The notes under the pieces were generated by a model, which saw only the letters and a list, made by a program, of their open reading frames with translations, had not been told where the DNA came from and ran no database searches. DNA of 64,000 nt from the NCBI RefSeq assembly GCF_003315615.1, contig NZ_PDCH01000007.1:33527-97526 (forward strand), read 5' to 3'. Each line of letters starts with the position of its first letter. Positions within the stretch are counted from its first letter, which is position 1. This document shows, piece after piece, positions 40,492 to 50,038 of the stretch. Source of the stretch: Bifidobacterium xylocopae. GTDB taxonomy: Bacteria; Actinomycetota; Actinomycetes; Actinomycetales; Bifidobacteriaceae. Both the position numbers and the translations under genes were made by a program.

Positions 40492-41318
40492 CGGGCCGTC
40501 TCCCATTCCAGTCGCCCGCCGGCAAAGACCGGTCCGTCCTTGCAGACCCTGAGTCTGCCGTCCGTGGTGTCCACCACGCATGCCAGGCAAGCCCCATAGC
40601 CGCACCCCATCCGTTCCTCCAGACTGAACTGGGATCGTATGGACCGTCGACCGGCCCAGGCTGCCACGGCCCGCATCATCGGTATAGGACCGCAGGAGAG
40701 GATGGTGGTGGCCTCGACTTCCAGCTCGGGCTCGATCCGATCGAGGAGGGTTATGACGTTGCCCTCGCAAGCCGACACACTCAGCGTACGATCGGCGAAG
40801 CGACCCACCAGCCCGTCCGCGAAGCGGGCATCCCGATAACCGAACAAGGCGATTGCACGCACGTCCCCCCGGCCGGCCAAGCCTTGGGCGGCTGATATCA
40901 GGGGCGGCACCCCCAGTCCTCCCCCGATCAGCAGGTAGTCGCCTGCAGCGGTCAGATCGTAAGGCCTGCCGAGTGGTCCCACCAGGTCGATGGGGTCGCC
41001 GGCGGACAGACGCGCGAAAGCCCTAGTCCCGGCACCAACACGCTGGTAGATGAGGTCGAATTCATCGCCATGTACTCCTGCGATGCCGAAGGGGCGCGGT
41101 AGCATGGCCGTTCGATCGTTCGGGTAAAGGTTGACGAACTGACCTGGGCGTGCGTTCCGGGCCACTGGGGCATCCCGGATGGTCAGCATGTAGACGCCCT
41201 GGGCCAGACTGCGCTGGGCACTCACATGGCCTGTACGGCGACCTGGCAGATGACGGACCCCGACCTCTGGTGCCGGCGTTCGCTGTATAGGCCTGAATTC
41301 ACTTTCGATGTGACTCAC
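40488..41318 (-). CDS. pyrK: dihydroorotate dehydrogenase electron transfer subunit PyrK
   Basis: A 276-residue FAD and [2Fe-2S] protein. FAD binding is seen in LPRPFGIAG near residue 54. The C-terminal cluster cysteines are in GCGYGACLACV ... RVCKDGP. The start is GTG at 41318, with GGAGG four bases upstream, and it overlaps the pyrF stop by four bases (GTGA). It connects PyrD to NAD+. Confidence 0.95.
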   Translation of the reverse strand: MSHIESEFRPIQRTPAPEVGVRHLPGRRTGHVSAQRSLAQGVYMLTIRDAPVARNARPGQFVNLYPNDRTAMLPRPFGIAGVHGDEFDLIYQRVGAGTRAFARLSAGDPIDLVGPLGRPYDLTAAGDYLLIGGGLGVPPLISAAQGLAGRGDVRAIALFGYRDARFADGLVGRFADRTLSVSACEGNVITLLDRIEPELEVEATTILSCGPIPMMRAVAAWAGRRSIRSQFSLEERMGCGYGACLACVVDTTDGRLRVCKDGPVFAGGRLEWETAR

Positions 41319-42400
41319 CGATCCTCCTTCAAGACATCGAGCAGTTGCTGCTTCATGAGTACCGCCGACCGTCGGGCTCCGGTGGAGACCACACCGAGCG
41401 TGGCATTCACGCTCAGGTCGGGTCGGTAACCGGACTCCTTCCTCCAGGCGGCGATGATACCGCGGGAAGAGTTGACGATCGCCCCGCAACCATGGGCATC
41501 GAACATGGGTGCCACATCTTTCGCATTACCTCCCTGGGCACCGAAACCGGGGACAAGGAAGAAGGTGTGGGGCATTCTTTGGTGTAGCTCCGCGCCGGCG
41601 CGGGGATGTGTGGCGCCGGCGACGGCACCGACCCGTGAGTAACCGGAAGTACCGATTTCCCCGCTTCCCCAATCCTGTACCAGGTCGCCGATCCTCTGAT
41701 AGAGCCGCTCACCCTGACCGGGGCCATGGACCACTGGCAACTCCTGGATCTGATCGGACGAAGGGTTGGAGGTGCGCACCAGGACGAACAGGTCCTTCTT
41801 GCTGGCTCCGGCGGCCCGGACGAAGGGCTCTATGCCGTCCGAACCCAGGTATGGGTTGACGGTGATGGCATCCTCCATCCAGGGGGAACCGACGGCCGCC
41901 CCGGACGCCCCAGGCGGTTCCGCGTCCCCATGACCGTCCAGACCTTGGACCGCCTGCCGGTAGGTCAGGGGCGGCCCGGATAGGTGGGAGGCATAGGCAT
42001 CCGCGGTCGAACCGATGTCGCCACGTTTGACATCGCCGATCACGAAGAGGCCACGCTCGCCTGCCGCCCGGCAGGTGGCCATGTAGGCCCGGATGCCTGG
42101 CAGCCCCAGGGCTTCGTACATGGCTATCTGCGGTTTGACCGCCGGGACCACGTCGGCCACCCCATCCAGCACGGCCAGGTTGAAACGCAGGTATGCTTGC
42201 GCCAACCTGTCGAGCCAGATGTCGTCCCGTCCGTTCGCGCCTGCCTTCGCGCAAGCCTCGCTCTGGCCTTCCACGAGCCGGTCGGTCTCCTCGACAGCCT
42301 GCCGGATCAACTGCGTCGGCAGGAGGGCCGGTTTGGGGTCCAGGCCCACCAAGCTGGGATTGCCGCCCTTTTCCGCTATAGCCTCCACCAAACGATCCAT
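41315..42400 (-). CDS. pyrF: orotidine-5'-phosphate decarboxylase, type 2
   Basis: A 361-residue decarboxylase that makes UMP. The catalytic Lys-Asp charge pair is in GDVKRGDIGSTADAY near residue 107. It is longer than the 230-280 residues usual for the type, with additional sequence before PYLGSDGIEPF. Two starts are possible, GTG at 42403 and ATG at 42400; the ATG is preferred because it has GGGAGG five bases upstream. It shares one base with the pyrC stop (TGATG). Confidence 0.95.
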   Translation of the reverse strand: MDRLVEAIAEKGGNPSLVGLDPKPALLPTQLIRQAVEETDRLVEGQSEACAKAGANGRDDIWLDRLAQAYLRFNLAVLDGVADVVPAVKPQIAMYEALGLPGIRAYMATCRAAGERGLFVIGDVKRGDIGSTADAYASHLSGPPLTYRQAVQGLDGHGDAEPPGASGAAVGSPWMEDAITVNPYLGSDGIEPFVRAAGASKKDLFVLVRTSNPSSDQIQELPVVHGPGQGERLYQRIGDLVQDWGSGEIGTSGYSRVGAVAGATHPRAGAELHQRMPHTFFLVPGFGAQGGNAKDVAPMFDAHGCGAIVNSSRGIIAAWRKESGYRPDLSVNATLGVVSTGARRSAVLMKQQLLDVLKEDR

Positions 42401-43905
42401 CACCGCCTCCCTTCCATGTCGGACCTATCCATCTTCCTTGCGGGCCTGAACGATCGGGGGGCTATGGCCGAATGGACGGGTCGGCCGTCAACGACCGTCA
42501 TCAGTGGCCTACCGGTCAATTCCATGCCGTCGAAAGGTGAGTTGCGGGCCTTCGACACAAAGCGGTCCGCATCCACCCGCCAGGTCGCGTCCGGCGCCAG
42601 GACGACCAGGTCGGTTCCGGCCTGATCCCCTGCCGTCAGGTCGATCAGCGGCCTGCGGCTGGTGCCCGCCGTCCATCCATCCGCCTCGTCCATCAGGGCG
42701 TCCAGGTCCGTGACCTCCAGGCCCATCAGACGGGCTGGTGCCGCACTCATCAGCTCAATCAGCCGACTGTCGTCTATCCATCCACCACCGACCAGGGACG
42801 TGCGGCAGACCCCATAGGCGGTTTCCAGACCGATGACCCCGTTCGGGGCCTGACCGAGACCCCGGGCCTTCTCTGCCTTGGTATGGGGGGCGTGGTCGGT
42901 GGCGATCATGTCGACGGTTCCGTCGGCCACCGCCTCCAGGCAGGAACGCCTATCAGCCCGAGAGCGCAAGGGCGGGTTCATCTTGCCCATGGCACCGAGC
43001 CGGGGCAGATCATCATCAGAGAGGGCCAGGTAGTGTGGCGCGGTCTCGCAGGTGATCGGCAGCCCCTGTGCCTTGGCTCGGCGTATGGCGGCGAAAGCTG
43101 CGGCTGTGGACACATGCTGCAGATGGATGTGCGCACCGGTGTCGCGGGCGAGGTCGATGTCGCGTTCCACGATCCGTGCTTCGGTCGATGCCGGCACCCC
43201 CGGCAGTCCCAGCCGCGCGGCGACAGGCCCCTGGTTGATGACACCGGAATCATGATGCTCGCAGTGGTCCAGCAGTGGGATTCCGTACTCCTTGGCCCAT
43301 CCCGCCACAGTATGCGCTATGCCATCGGTCACCGCGGCACCGTCATCGCTCAAGGCCACGACCGGGTGGCTGGCTGCAGCCTCGTCGAGGCGTGTTCTCG
43401 ATCCGCCGGGGAGGTAGGGCCGCCAGGATCCTGGCGGATTGGGATACCGCCCCGACCGCCCCTTCGACGCGGCCACGCACAGCCGGTAATGCACCGGGAG
43501 GGGACGTCCGAGGGTTCGTTCATAGCCTTGGAGACGGTCGACGACCGCAGGGCCGTCCATGGCGGGCTGCGTGTTGGGCATGATGAGGACGGTCCCATAG
43601 CCGCCGGCCGCGGCCGCGGAGCTTCCGGAGATCATATCCTCCTTGTCGGTGTGCCCAGGGTCACGGAAGTGGACATGGGGGTCGGTCAAAGCCGGTGCCA
43701 GAACGGCGCCGGCCATGTCTGCCTCCAGGATTCCCCCCGCCACGGAAGCGGCCAGGTGCAACCAGACGCCGAGGTCATCGGAGCGGCCGACAAGACACCG
43801 CGGGTCCGGCCAGGGCAGTAGGAGGTCGAGGGTACGACCATCGTTCCACGCGGTCAGACCGCGCAGGAGGATGCAGGGGCCTGGGCCCGGCTCTTCGACG
43901 TGCAT
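42400..43905 (-). CDS. pyrC: dihydroorotase
   Basis: A 501-residue amidohydrolase that closes carbamoyl aspartate to dihydroorotate. The metal-binding motif is H77-V-H79 in DPHVHFRDPGHTDKEDM; further ligands are in HDSG/HLQHVSTAAAF and ATDHAPHT. It is longer than the 420-440 usual for class I, with extra residues around the VAASKGRSGRYPNPP stretch. It starts directly after pyrI with SD GAGG. Confidence 0.94.
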   Translation of the reverse strand: MHVEEPGPGPCILLRGLTAWNDGRTLDLLLPWPDPRCLVGRSDDLGVWLHLAASVAGGILEADMAGAVLAPALTDPHVHFRDPGHTDKEDMISGSSAAAAGGYGTVLIMPNTQPAMDGPAVVDRLQGYERTLGRPLPVHYRLCVAASKGRSGRYPNPPGSWRPYLPGGSRTRLDEAAASHPVVALSDDGAAVTDGIAHTVAGWAKEYGIPLLDHCEHHDSGVINQGPVAARLGLPGVPASTEARIVERDIDLARDTGAHIHLQHVSTAAAFAAIRRAKAQGLPITCETAPHYLALSDDDLPRLGAMGKMNPPLRSRADRRSCLEAVADGTVDMIATDHAPHTKAEKARGLGQAPNGVIGLETAYGVCRTSLVGGGWIDDSRLIELMSAAPARLMGLEVTDLDALMDEADGWTAGTSRRPLIDLTAGDQAGTDLVVLAPDATWRVDADRFVSKARNSPFDGMELTGRPLMTVVDGRPVHSAIAPRSFRPARKMDRSDMEGRR

Positions 43906-44328
43906 TCAGACCTCGGCTTTCTCATCGCAGTAGTCGCAGCGGTAGACCCCGTCCGCTCCGGTATGATCCAGGTGGAAGGATTGGGGCAGTCCGCGCTCGA
44001 CCGTAGTGACGCAGCGGGGGTTTGTACATGCAATGACACCGGTAAGGCTTTCCGGTCTGACCGGGCGCCGCTTGTCGACGATCCGTCCCCCCTCGACGCG
44101 GTTGATGCTGGCCTGTGGGGCTACGAAGCCCAGGGCATCGAGCCGTAGTTCAGGTTCCCCCTCGATCTTGATGATGTCCTTGGCTCCGAAACGCCGGCTG
44201 GGGGCGTTCATGATGAGGGCCAGCCGGGTACGGGAGGGGTCCAGACCCAGGTAGTGCAGGACAGTCAGGGCGCGGCCGGCGGGCACATGGTCGATGATGA
44301 CGCCTTGGTTGATGCTGGTGACCTCCAT
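43906..44328 (-). CDS. pyrI: aspartate carbamoyltransferase regulatory subunit
   Basis: A 140-residue protein with the nucleotide-binding N-terminal domain and the zinc domain with C101, C106, C131 and C134. It binds PyrB chains and confers CTP/ATP control as in E. coli; whether regulation is the same here is inferred. The ATG overlaps the pyrB stop by one base (TGATG). A pyrI is uncommon in Gram-positive genomes but known in bifidobacteria. Confidence 0.95.
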   Translation of the reverse strand: MEVTSINQGVIIDHVPAGRALTVLHYLGLDPSRTRLALIMNAPSRRFGAKDIIKIEGEPELRLDALGFVAPQASINRVEGGRIVDKRRPVRPESLTGVIACTNPRCVTTVERGLPQSFHLDHTGADGVYRCDYCDEKAEV

Positions 44329-45383
44329 CAGGCCGCCACCTCCTCACCGGGTTCGTATCCTGGCAGTTCGTCGCCCAAGAGGGCGGCTTCCAGTGCCATG
44401 CGCATGAGCATCCCCTCCTTGACCTGCTGGAAGTAGGCGGCGCGCGGATCGCGGTCGACTTCAACGGCGATTTCATTGACCCTGGGCAGCGGGTGCAGAA
44501 CGGCCATGTCCCGCTTGGCGAGGCGCAGCTTGTCCTCGGTGAGGATGTAGCTGTCTCGCAGGCGCAGATAGTCGTCCTCGTTGAAGAAACGCTCCTTCTG
44601 CACCCGGGTCATATAGAGGGCGTCCAGGTCGCCGATGACGGCCTCAAGGTCACCGGTTTCCTGGAATGAACACGTGCGCGAGGCGTCGATCCGGTCAAGC
44701 ACGTACCTGGGGCAGGTCAGCTCGGGGGGCGAGACGAGTACGAACCGCACATTGCCGAAGCGGGTCAGCGTCTCTATCAGGGAATGCACCGTACGCCCGA
44801 AGGTCAGGTCGCCGCACAGGCCGATCGTCAAATGGTCGATCCTTCCGAGGCGCGCCTGGAGGGTGGCCAGATCGGCCAGGGTCTGTGTCGGGTGGAGATG
44901 TCCGCCGTCACCAGCGTTGATGACCGGCACGTCGGCTGACCGTGCTGCGACCAGCGCGGCACCCTCCTTGGGGTGGCGGATGGCGATGATGTCCGCATAA
45001 GATGACACGACACACAAGGTATCGGCTATCGACTCCCCCTTGGAGACCGAGGACAGCTGGGAACCGGCGAATCCGACCACTTGCCCGCCAAGGCGGAGCA
45101 TGGCTGTCTCGAAACTCAGACGGGTTCGGGTCGAAGGCTCATAAAAAAGCGTGGCCAGGACCTTTCCCTTGCAGGTCCCGGCCACGCGAGCACGGTGGGC
45201 GTCGATGTACGCCGCTCGGTGGATCAATTCCCGGATCCACCAGGTGTCCAGTTCGTCCAGCGTCACCAGGCTGGAACCCCGGATGTCCTGCCTGTGACCC
45301 GACAGACTGGTATTCGAAGAGGAAGATGAGAATGATGGGGAATCATGCCGCCCGTAAATCGGGCCTTGCTGTTGCTCAGACAA
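44328..45383 (-). CDS. pyrB: aspartate carbamoyltransferase catalytic subunit
   Basis: A 351-residue enzyme that makes carbamoyl aspartate, the first committed step of UMP synthesis. [13 protein letters not shown] (carbamoyl phosphate binding), [12 protein letters not shown] and [15 protein letters not shown] are visible. The N-terminus has about 25 extra Ser-rich residues before SGHRQD. The start is TTG at 45383, with AAAGG seven bases upstream; the frame extends far into glnE but is not PyrB-like there. It heads the pyrBICFKDE operon. Upstream lie a candidate promoter and a GGTCAC-N5-GTGACC palindrome. Confidence 0.94.
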   Translation of the reverse strand: MSEQQQGPIYGRHDSPSFSSSSSNTSLSGHRQDIRGSSLVTLDELDTWWIRELIHRAAYIDAHRARVAGTCKGKVLATLFYEPSTRTRLSFETAMLRLGGQVVGFAGSQLSSVSKGESIADTLCVVSSYADIIAIRHPKEGAALVAARSADVPVINAGDGGHLHPTQTLADLATLQARLGRIDHLTIGLCGDLTFGRTVHSLIETLTRFGNVRFVLVSPPELTCPRYVLDRIDASRTCSFQETGDLEAVIGDLDALYMTRVQKERFFNEDDYLRLRDSYILTEDKLRLAKRDMAVLHPLPRVNEIAVEVDRDPRAAYFQQVKEGMLMRMALEAALLGDELPGYEPGEEVAA

Positions 45384-45406
45384 CGGCGCACCTTTCCATG
45401 GAAGGT

Positions 45407-45423
45407 GGTCACCCTGCGTGACC
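45407..45423 (-). promoter_or_regulatory. palindrome GGTCAC-N5-GTGACC at the expected pyr start point
   Basis: The minus-strand sequence GGTCACGCAGGGTGACC lies immediately after the candidate -10 and covers the likely transcription start, 24 bases before pyrB. It could be an operator or a small 5' hairpin. No pyrR gene or PyrR-type attenuator is seen nearby. Confidence 0.5.
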
Positions 45424-45453
45424 TGTATAACGATACGCCGCCTGCGCGACCAA
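45424..45453 (-). promoter_or_regulatory. candidate pyr operon promoter
   Basis: On the minus strand TTGGTC (45453-45448) is separated by 18 bases from TATACA (45429-45424), about 40 bases before pyrB. It falls in the 94-base gap to glnE, so it gives the pyr operon its own start. Confidence 0.45.
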
Positions 45454-45477
45454 TGCCGAACGCGTGGGAATGAGTAT

Positions 45478-48400
45478 TCACAATCCATAGAAGAGACGGG
45501 CCATGACTTCGCGCGAACGGCGCATGGCGCCCAGCAGTTCGTTGGCGAAGTCGGAGCCTCGATGGGCCGGATAACCCTGGTATACGGCCATCGCACCCAG
45601 GGTATAGGTGTCGTCTGGCAGGATGTCGGCCTGGTTGGCCCGCCCGGACCACAGGTAGGAGCCGTTACGGGCGCCGGTGCACAGGCGCCAGCCCGTCTCA
45701 AGCGCCTTGGCGTCCTTTGAGGAGATCAGATCCAGGTCCTTGAGCGCATGCAGAGCCCCTAGCGTGGAGGTGGTGCGCAGTTGTGGGCAGTGTCCGGCGT
45801 ACTCCAGCTGGAGGAGCTGTACCGTCCACTCCACATCCGACAGACCACCCGCACCCAGCTTCAGATGACGGTCACGGCGTACCCCCCTCGGTAGGCGTTC
45901 GGCCTCCATCCGTGCCTTGAGCTTGCGAACCTGCGCCAGCTGCCCCGAGTCTGGGGGCACCGCCGGATAGCGCAGGGAGTCGGCGACCTCATTCAGGAAG
46001 CGCCGTCCCAACCCCGGGTCGCCGGCCGCCAGGCGGGCGCGCAACAAGGCCTGATGCTCCCAGACACCGGACCACTGTCGGTAGTATCGGCGGCACGATT
46101 CGAGCGAGCGCACGAGCGGTCCGTTCTTGCCTTCGGGACGCAAGGCGAGGTCAAGGTCTACCTTGGGCTCCACACTTAGGCTCATCGATCCCAGGATCGT
46201 TCTCAACTTGTCCGTTGCCCCACGGGCGAAGGAGGCGGCGTCGGCGTCATCGACCCCGGCCGCCGGCTCGTAGATCAGGATCGCATCAGCGTCTGAACTG
46301 AAATTGACCTCACGACCACCATATCTGCCCATGGCGATCACGCACATGCTTGCGAGCGCCCGGCCCCCGCCTTGCTGCCTGGTCTGGGCCGCCAGTGACC
46401 AGTCGAGGGCAGACTGGATCATCGCGTCGTGGACGTCGCTCATGCCGCGCAGGCAGGCATCCTCGTCGCTCACCCAGTTGAGGCGACCCAGCCCGATCCG
46501 TTCGATCTCTCGGCGTCGCATGGCGCGAATGGCATCGGCGAATCCCGACATATCGTCGACGTGTCGCTGCCGGTAGGAGTCGCACGAGACTGTCAGGGAT
46601 GCCATGCCGCGGGGCTTCAGGAGCCGGTCGTCGCCAAGCCAGGTGACCGACTCGACGGACTTGCACAGGGCCGCCGACAGATAGCGGGAGTTCGCCAACA
46701 CATGGCACAGGCGCCGGGCAGCTGACGAGGAATCGCGCAGGAAACCCAGGTAGGCGCTCTTGGTGCCGAACCGCTCCTCCAGCGTGCGCCAACCCAGGAG
46801 CCCCATGTCCGGGTCCTGCCCGTTGCCCAGCCAGGCGAAGACAGCGGGCAGGAGTATGCGGTTGATCTTGGCGGACCGTGTCAGCCCCTTGGTCAGTGCC
46901 TGTACGTGACGCACCGCTGCGTCCGGATCGGCGAACCCTATCGAGGCGAATCGCTCCCGTGCGGCATCGGGTTTCAGACTCACCTCATCGTCTTCCAGCT
47001 GGGCTTCGATCGGCAGCATGGGACGGAAATAGATGGCCAGATGGAGGCGGCGCACCTCCCGTCGTGCGCGGTCGTAGCGGTCGACCAGCTCTTCCGGATG
47101 GAGGCGGAAGGCCCGGGCCAGCCTGTAGAGGTCGTCATTGGATTCCAGGTCCTCCAGAGTGAGCTTGCGCCGTGATTGCAGCCCGCCTTCGTTGTGGGCG
47201 CCCAGATCGGGGAACAGGTGGGTGCGCTTGAGCATCCACATCTGCTGACGGTGTTCGATGACCCGTTCGAACCGGTAGTCCGCTGCCAGGCGACGGGCGT
47301 GGTCCGAGGAGATGTACCCGCCGAGGGCCAAGGCCTTAAGGGCATCCAGGGTCGGGCGGACGCGCAGTGCAGGGTCGGTACGTCCGTGGACCAGCTGGAG
47401 CATCTGGACCGTGAACTCCACATCGCGCAGGCCGCCGGCCCCCAGCTTGATCTCGCGGTCACGGAGCTTGGCTGGGATGAAGGTCTCCACCCGCTCTCGC
47501 ATCTGCTGACAGTCGTAGACGAAGTTGGGGCGCTGGGAGGCGGACCAGACGAACCCGTCGCACATGGCCTGGTAGCGGTGGCCCAGCTCTCGGTCACCGG
47601 CTACGGGTCGGGCCTTGAGCAGAGCCTGGAATTCCCAGTTCTGCGCCCAGGATTCATAGTATCCGCGGTATGAGGCGAGCGTACGCACCAAGGGGCCGTC
47701 CTTGCCTTCCGGACGCAGGGCGGTGTCCACCTTCCACAGCGGGGGTTCAGTGACGTCAGGGATGATGGACTGGCAGATACGCTGGAGGTTGGCCGCTATC
47801 GCGCTGCCCACCTCCACCAGGTCGCTGCCCTCCCCCGTGCTCCTCTCATCGGCGGGTTCGACCACGTAGACCAGGTCCACATCCGAGACATAGTTGAGTT
47901 CACGGGCTCCGAGTTTGCCCATGCCGATCACCGCGAACCGACAGTCCTGGGAGCCGGGGACCTTCCGGCAGGCGATCGCCAGTGCCGCTTCAAGGGCCTG
48001 GGACGCCAGGTCGGACAAGGCAAGGCTGATGGCGGGCTGATCCTGGACCGGGTCGGAGGAGGTCAGGTCCCTTGCCATGATGGCGGCCAACCGGCGGTAG
48101 TAGCCCGCCCTCAGGGCGGCCACAGCCTGGGCGTAGCCCACTTTCCTGCCTTCGCCGACCGCGGCCTTCACCGCATCCAGCAGTGTCTGGCTACCCCCAG
48201 CCTGGCCCCGACCGTCCGGTTCCGGACCGCCGAGCGCAGCCGCAAGCAGGCCGGGACGATTCTGCATCATGCGTCCCATGACCCGCGATGATCCGAGGAT
48301 ACGGACCAACCCATCGAGAGCGTGGGGCTGGTGGATCCACTGCGGGGCATCGTCATCCGGCGCTTCATCCGCCGATCCTGGGATCATTCCCTTCGCCGCG

Positions 48401-48774
48401 CTTCTTGCCTTGCCGCCCTTGGCGCCCATGCCGGCAACCAAGCCACGCCCCCCCGGCTCAGCCTGATTGTTGACATCACCCGCATGCCCCGCTGTAGTGC
48501 CTCCCGCATCGCCTTCGACAGCCGGTGCCTGGGGGGCTCCCGTACACTCTTGGCAGACGTGGACAAGGGATTCCAATGCTTGGTCCGGGTCGCATGCGTG
48601 CGCCAGACAGCTCAGTATCCGTTCGATGTCCTCCCGCGCCAGCCCCATCCCCGCCAAAAGACCGAGCTCCCGGCGTGCCCGGCCCAAGCGTCGCAGCCCG
48701 ACCCGGATCAGCCGCACGGACTCTATACCCCGTTCGGCCCCATCAGGACCATCAGAGCCTACCTCGGTCACCAT
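45478..48774 (-). CDS. glnE: bifunctional glutamine synthetase adenylyltransferase/deadenylase
   Basis: A 1098-residue enzyme that adenylates and deadenylates glutamine synthetase in response to nitrogen state. Two nucleotidyltransferase domains are seen, one with [18 protein letters not shown] (deadenylase) and one with [19 protein letters not shown] (adenylyltransferase), each followed by helical regions and a regulatory part. It is longer than usual, with a Gly/Ala-rich low-complexity insert at about residues 85-150. The ATG at 48774 has GAGGGAG five bases upstream; the frame is open to 48852. It is separated from metF by about 250 bases with a dispersed palindrome. Confidence 0.95.
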   Translation of the reverse strand: MVTEVGSDGPDGAERGIESVRLIRVGLRRLGRARRELGLLAGMGLAREDIERILSCLAHACDPDQALESLVHVCQECTGAPQAPAVEGDAGGTTAGHAGDVNNQAEPGGRGLVAGMGAKGGKARSAAKGMIPGSADEAPDDDAPQWIHQPHALDGLVRILGSSRVMGRMMQNRPGLLAAALGGPEPDGRGQAGGSQTLLDAVKAAVGEGRKVGYAQAVAALRAGYYRRLAAIMARDLTSSDPVQDQPAISLALSDLASQALEAALAIACRKVPGSQDCRFAVIGMGKLGARELNYVSDVDLVYVVEPADERSTGEGSDLVEVGSAIAANLQRICQSIIPDVTEPPLWKVDTALRPEGKDGPLVRTLASYRGYYESWAQNWEFQALLKARPVAGDRELGHRYQAMCDGFVWSASQRPNFVYDCQQMRERVETFIPAKLRDREIKLGAGGLRDVEFTVQMLQLVHGRTDPALRVRPTLDALKALALGGYISSDHARRLAADYRFERVIEHRQQMWMLKRTHLFPDLGAHNEGGLQSRRKLTLEDLESNDDLYRLARAFRLHPEELVDRYDRARREVRRLHLAIYFRPMLPIEAQLEDDEVSLKPDAARERFASIGFADPDAAVRHVQALTKGLTRSAKINRILLPAVFAWLGNGQDPDMGLLGWRTLEERFGTKSAYLGFLRDSSSAARRLCHVLANSRYLSAALCKSVESVTWLGDDRLLKPRGMASLTVSCDSYRQRHVDDMSGFADAIRAMRRREIERIGLGRLNWVSDEDACLRGMSDVHDAMIQSALDWSLAAQTRQQGGGRALASMCVIAMGRYGGREVNFSSDADAILIYEPAAGVDDADAASFARGATDKLRTILGSMSLSVEPKVDLDLALRPEGKNGPLVRSLESCRRYYRQWSGVWEHQALLRARLAAGDPGLGRRFLNEVADSLRYPAVPPDSGQLAQVRKLKARMEAERLPRGVRRDRHLKLGAGGLSDVEWTVQLLQLEYAGHCPQLRTTSTLGALHALKDLDLISSKDAKALETGWRLCTGARNGSYLWSGRANQADILPDDTYTLGAMAVYQGYPAHRGSDFANELLGAMRRSREVMARLFYGL

Positions 48775-48893
48775 GCACGCTCCCTCTGGCCGCCCCTCGA
48801 CACCCGGATTCACGGCCGGCCGCTCATCCACACCATCAAATATATCCGCCACTTACCCCACCCAACGACCATATCGCACACCGCCACATGCTT

Positions 48894-48958
48894 TTTTGGG
48901 CGTAATCTCACGCCTGCCGCAGCTGCCAACCGATTGCCGTGTGCGAATCCGCCCAAAA
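48894..48958. repeat. dispersed 65-bp mirrored palindrome, copy A
   Basis: Starts TTTTGGGC-GTAAT-CTCAC and ends GTGCG-AATCC-GCCCAAAA. It lies 120 bases upstream of the glnE start and 66 bases after the metF stop. One of six similar copies in the last 15 kb of the window. Confidence 0.85.
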
Positions 48959-49024
48959 CGCGTGAACGACTCGGATACGCTCGCCCGGGAAGAGGAGGGG
49001 TGGGGTTCCGGACCAGGTGATTGA

Positions 49025-49882
49025 TCAGGCGGCAGCCCCACCTACGAACAATGGTGCGATGTTGCGCCAGATACGTCGGATGACGACAGGCTGGTTCATC
49101 GAGTACAGGTGGATGCCGTCGACGCCTTCCGCCAGTAAACCGGCGATTTGTTCGGAGGCGTAGATGATTCCGGCCTCGCGAAGGGCTTCCGCGTCGTTCC
49201 CCCATTTGTCGAGGATTCGCTCCACTGCCGGCGGTATGCGCGAGCCGCAGGTGTCACTCATACGCCGTACTTGCCCGACCCGCGTGATGGGCATGATTCC
49301 AGCCTCTATCGGCACATTGATCCCCGCCGCCCGTGCATGGTCGAGGAAGGTCAGGAACTGGGCGTTGTCATAAAAAAGTTGGGAGATCAGGTGCCCTGCA
49401 CCTGCATCGACCTTCGCTTTCAGATAGCGCACATCCGACTCGGGCGAAACCGCCTCGGGGTGGGTCTCGGGATAGCAGGCGGCGAAAATGGCCATGTCGG
49501 GCTTGGCGGCGTGCACGTATGCGATCAGGTCGCTGGCATGCTTGAATACGCCTGCGGGCCGCCTTCCTTCGATGGCATCCCCCCGCAGGGGCAGGACGGC
49601 TGTGACACCGGCCCGCTCGAACATGTCAAGGGCAGCATCGACCACCTGCCGGTCCGCGTACTGGGCGGTCAGGTGGGCTACTGCGGGGATGCCGTATTCC
49701 TGGAGGATCGTCCGGCAGATGCGGGCCGTCGCCGTCCGATCAGCCTGCCGGCCTGTACCGTATGTGACCGAGATGAAATCGGGCTTCAGCCCCTCCATAC
49801 CATCCAAGGTGTCGTAGATCGTGCCCACTGCGGCATTGCGCTTGGGCGGGAACACCTCCAACGAGAAAATCGGTCGATGCAT
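49025..49882 (-). CDS. metF: methylenetetrahydrofolate reductase
   Basis: A 285-residue FAD-dependent TIM-barrel enzyme that makes 5-methyl-tetrahydrofolate. FSLEVFPPKR near the N-terminus, SVTYGTGR and VAHLTAQ are the family's folate and FAD segments. A GTG at 49888 and ATG at 49882 are both in frame; ATG is preferred, with GGAGG eight bases upstream. It follows metE by about 155 bases; MetE consumes the methyl-folate product, so the pair works as one pathway. Confidence 0.95.
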   Translation of the reverse strand: MHRPIFSLEVFPPKRNAAVGTIYDTLDGMEGLKPDFISVTYGTGRQADRTATARICRTILQEYGIPAVAHLTAQYADRQVVDAALDMFERAGVTAVLPLRGDAIEGRRPAGVFKHASDLIAYVHAAKPDMAIFAACYPETHPEAVSPESDVRYLKAKVDAGAGHLISQLFYDNAQFLTFLDHARAAGINVPIEAGIMPITRVGQVRRMSDTCGSRIPPAVERILDKWGNDAEALREAGIIYASEQIAGLLAEGVDGIHLYSMNQPVVIRRIWRNIAPLFVGGAAA

Positions 49883-50038
49883 GACCACTTCCTCCCTTCA
49901 TGCCCGTGGACGCCCCGACGCCCGGCCTTTCCCCATATGCACGAACATGGGCATCAGAACGTCCGGCCCCGCATCCACCTCCCGGCTGCCAGTGGTATGC
50001 ATCGCCCGAGCGGCGCCGGAAGCCTTCCGACGAAGCGG

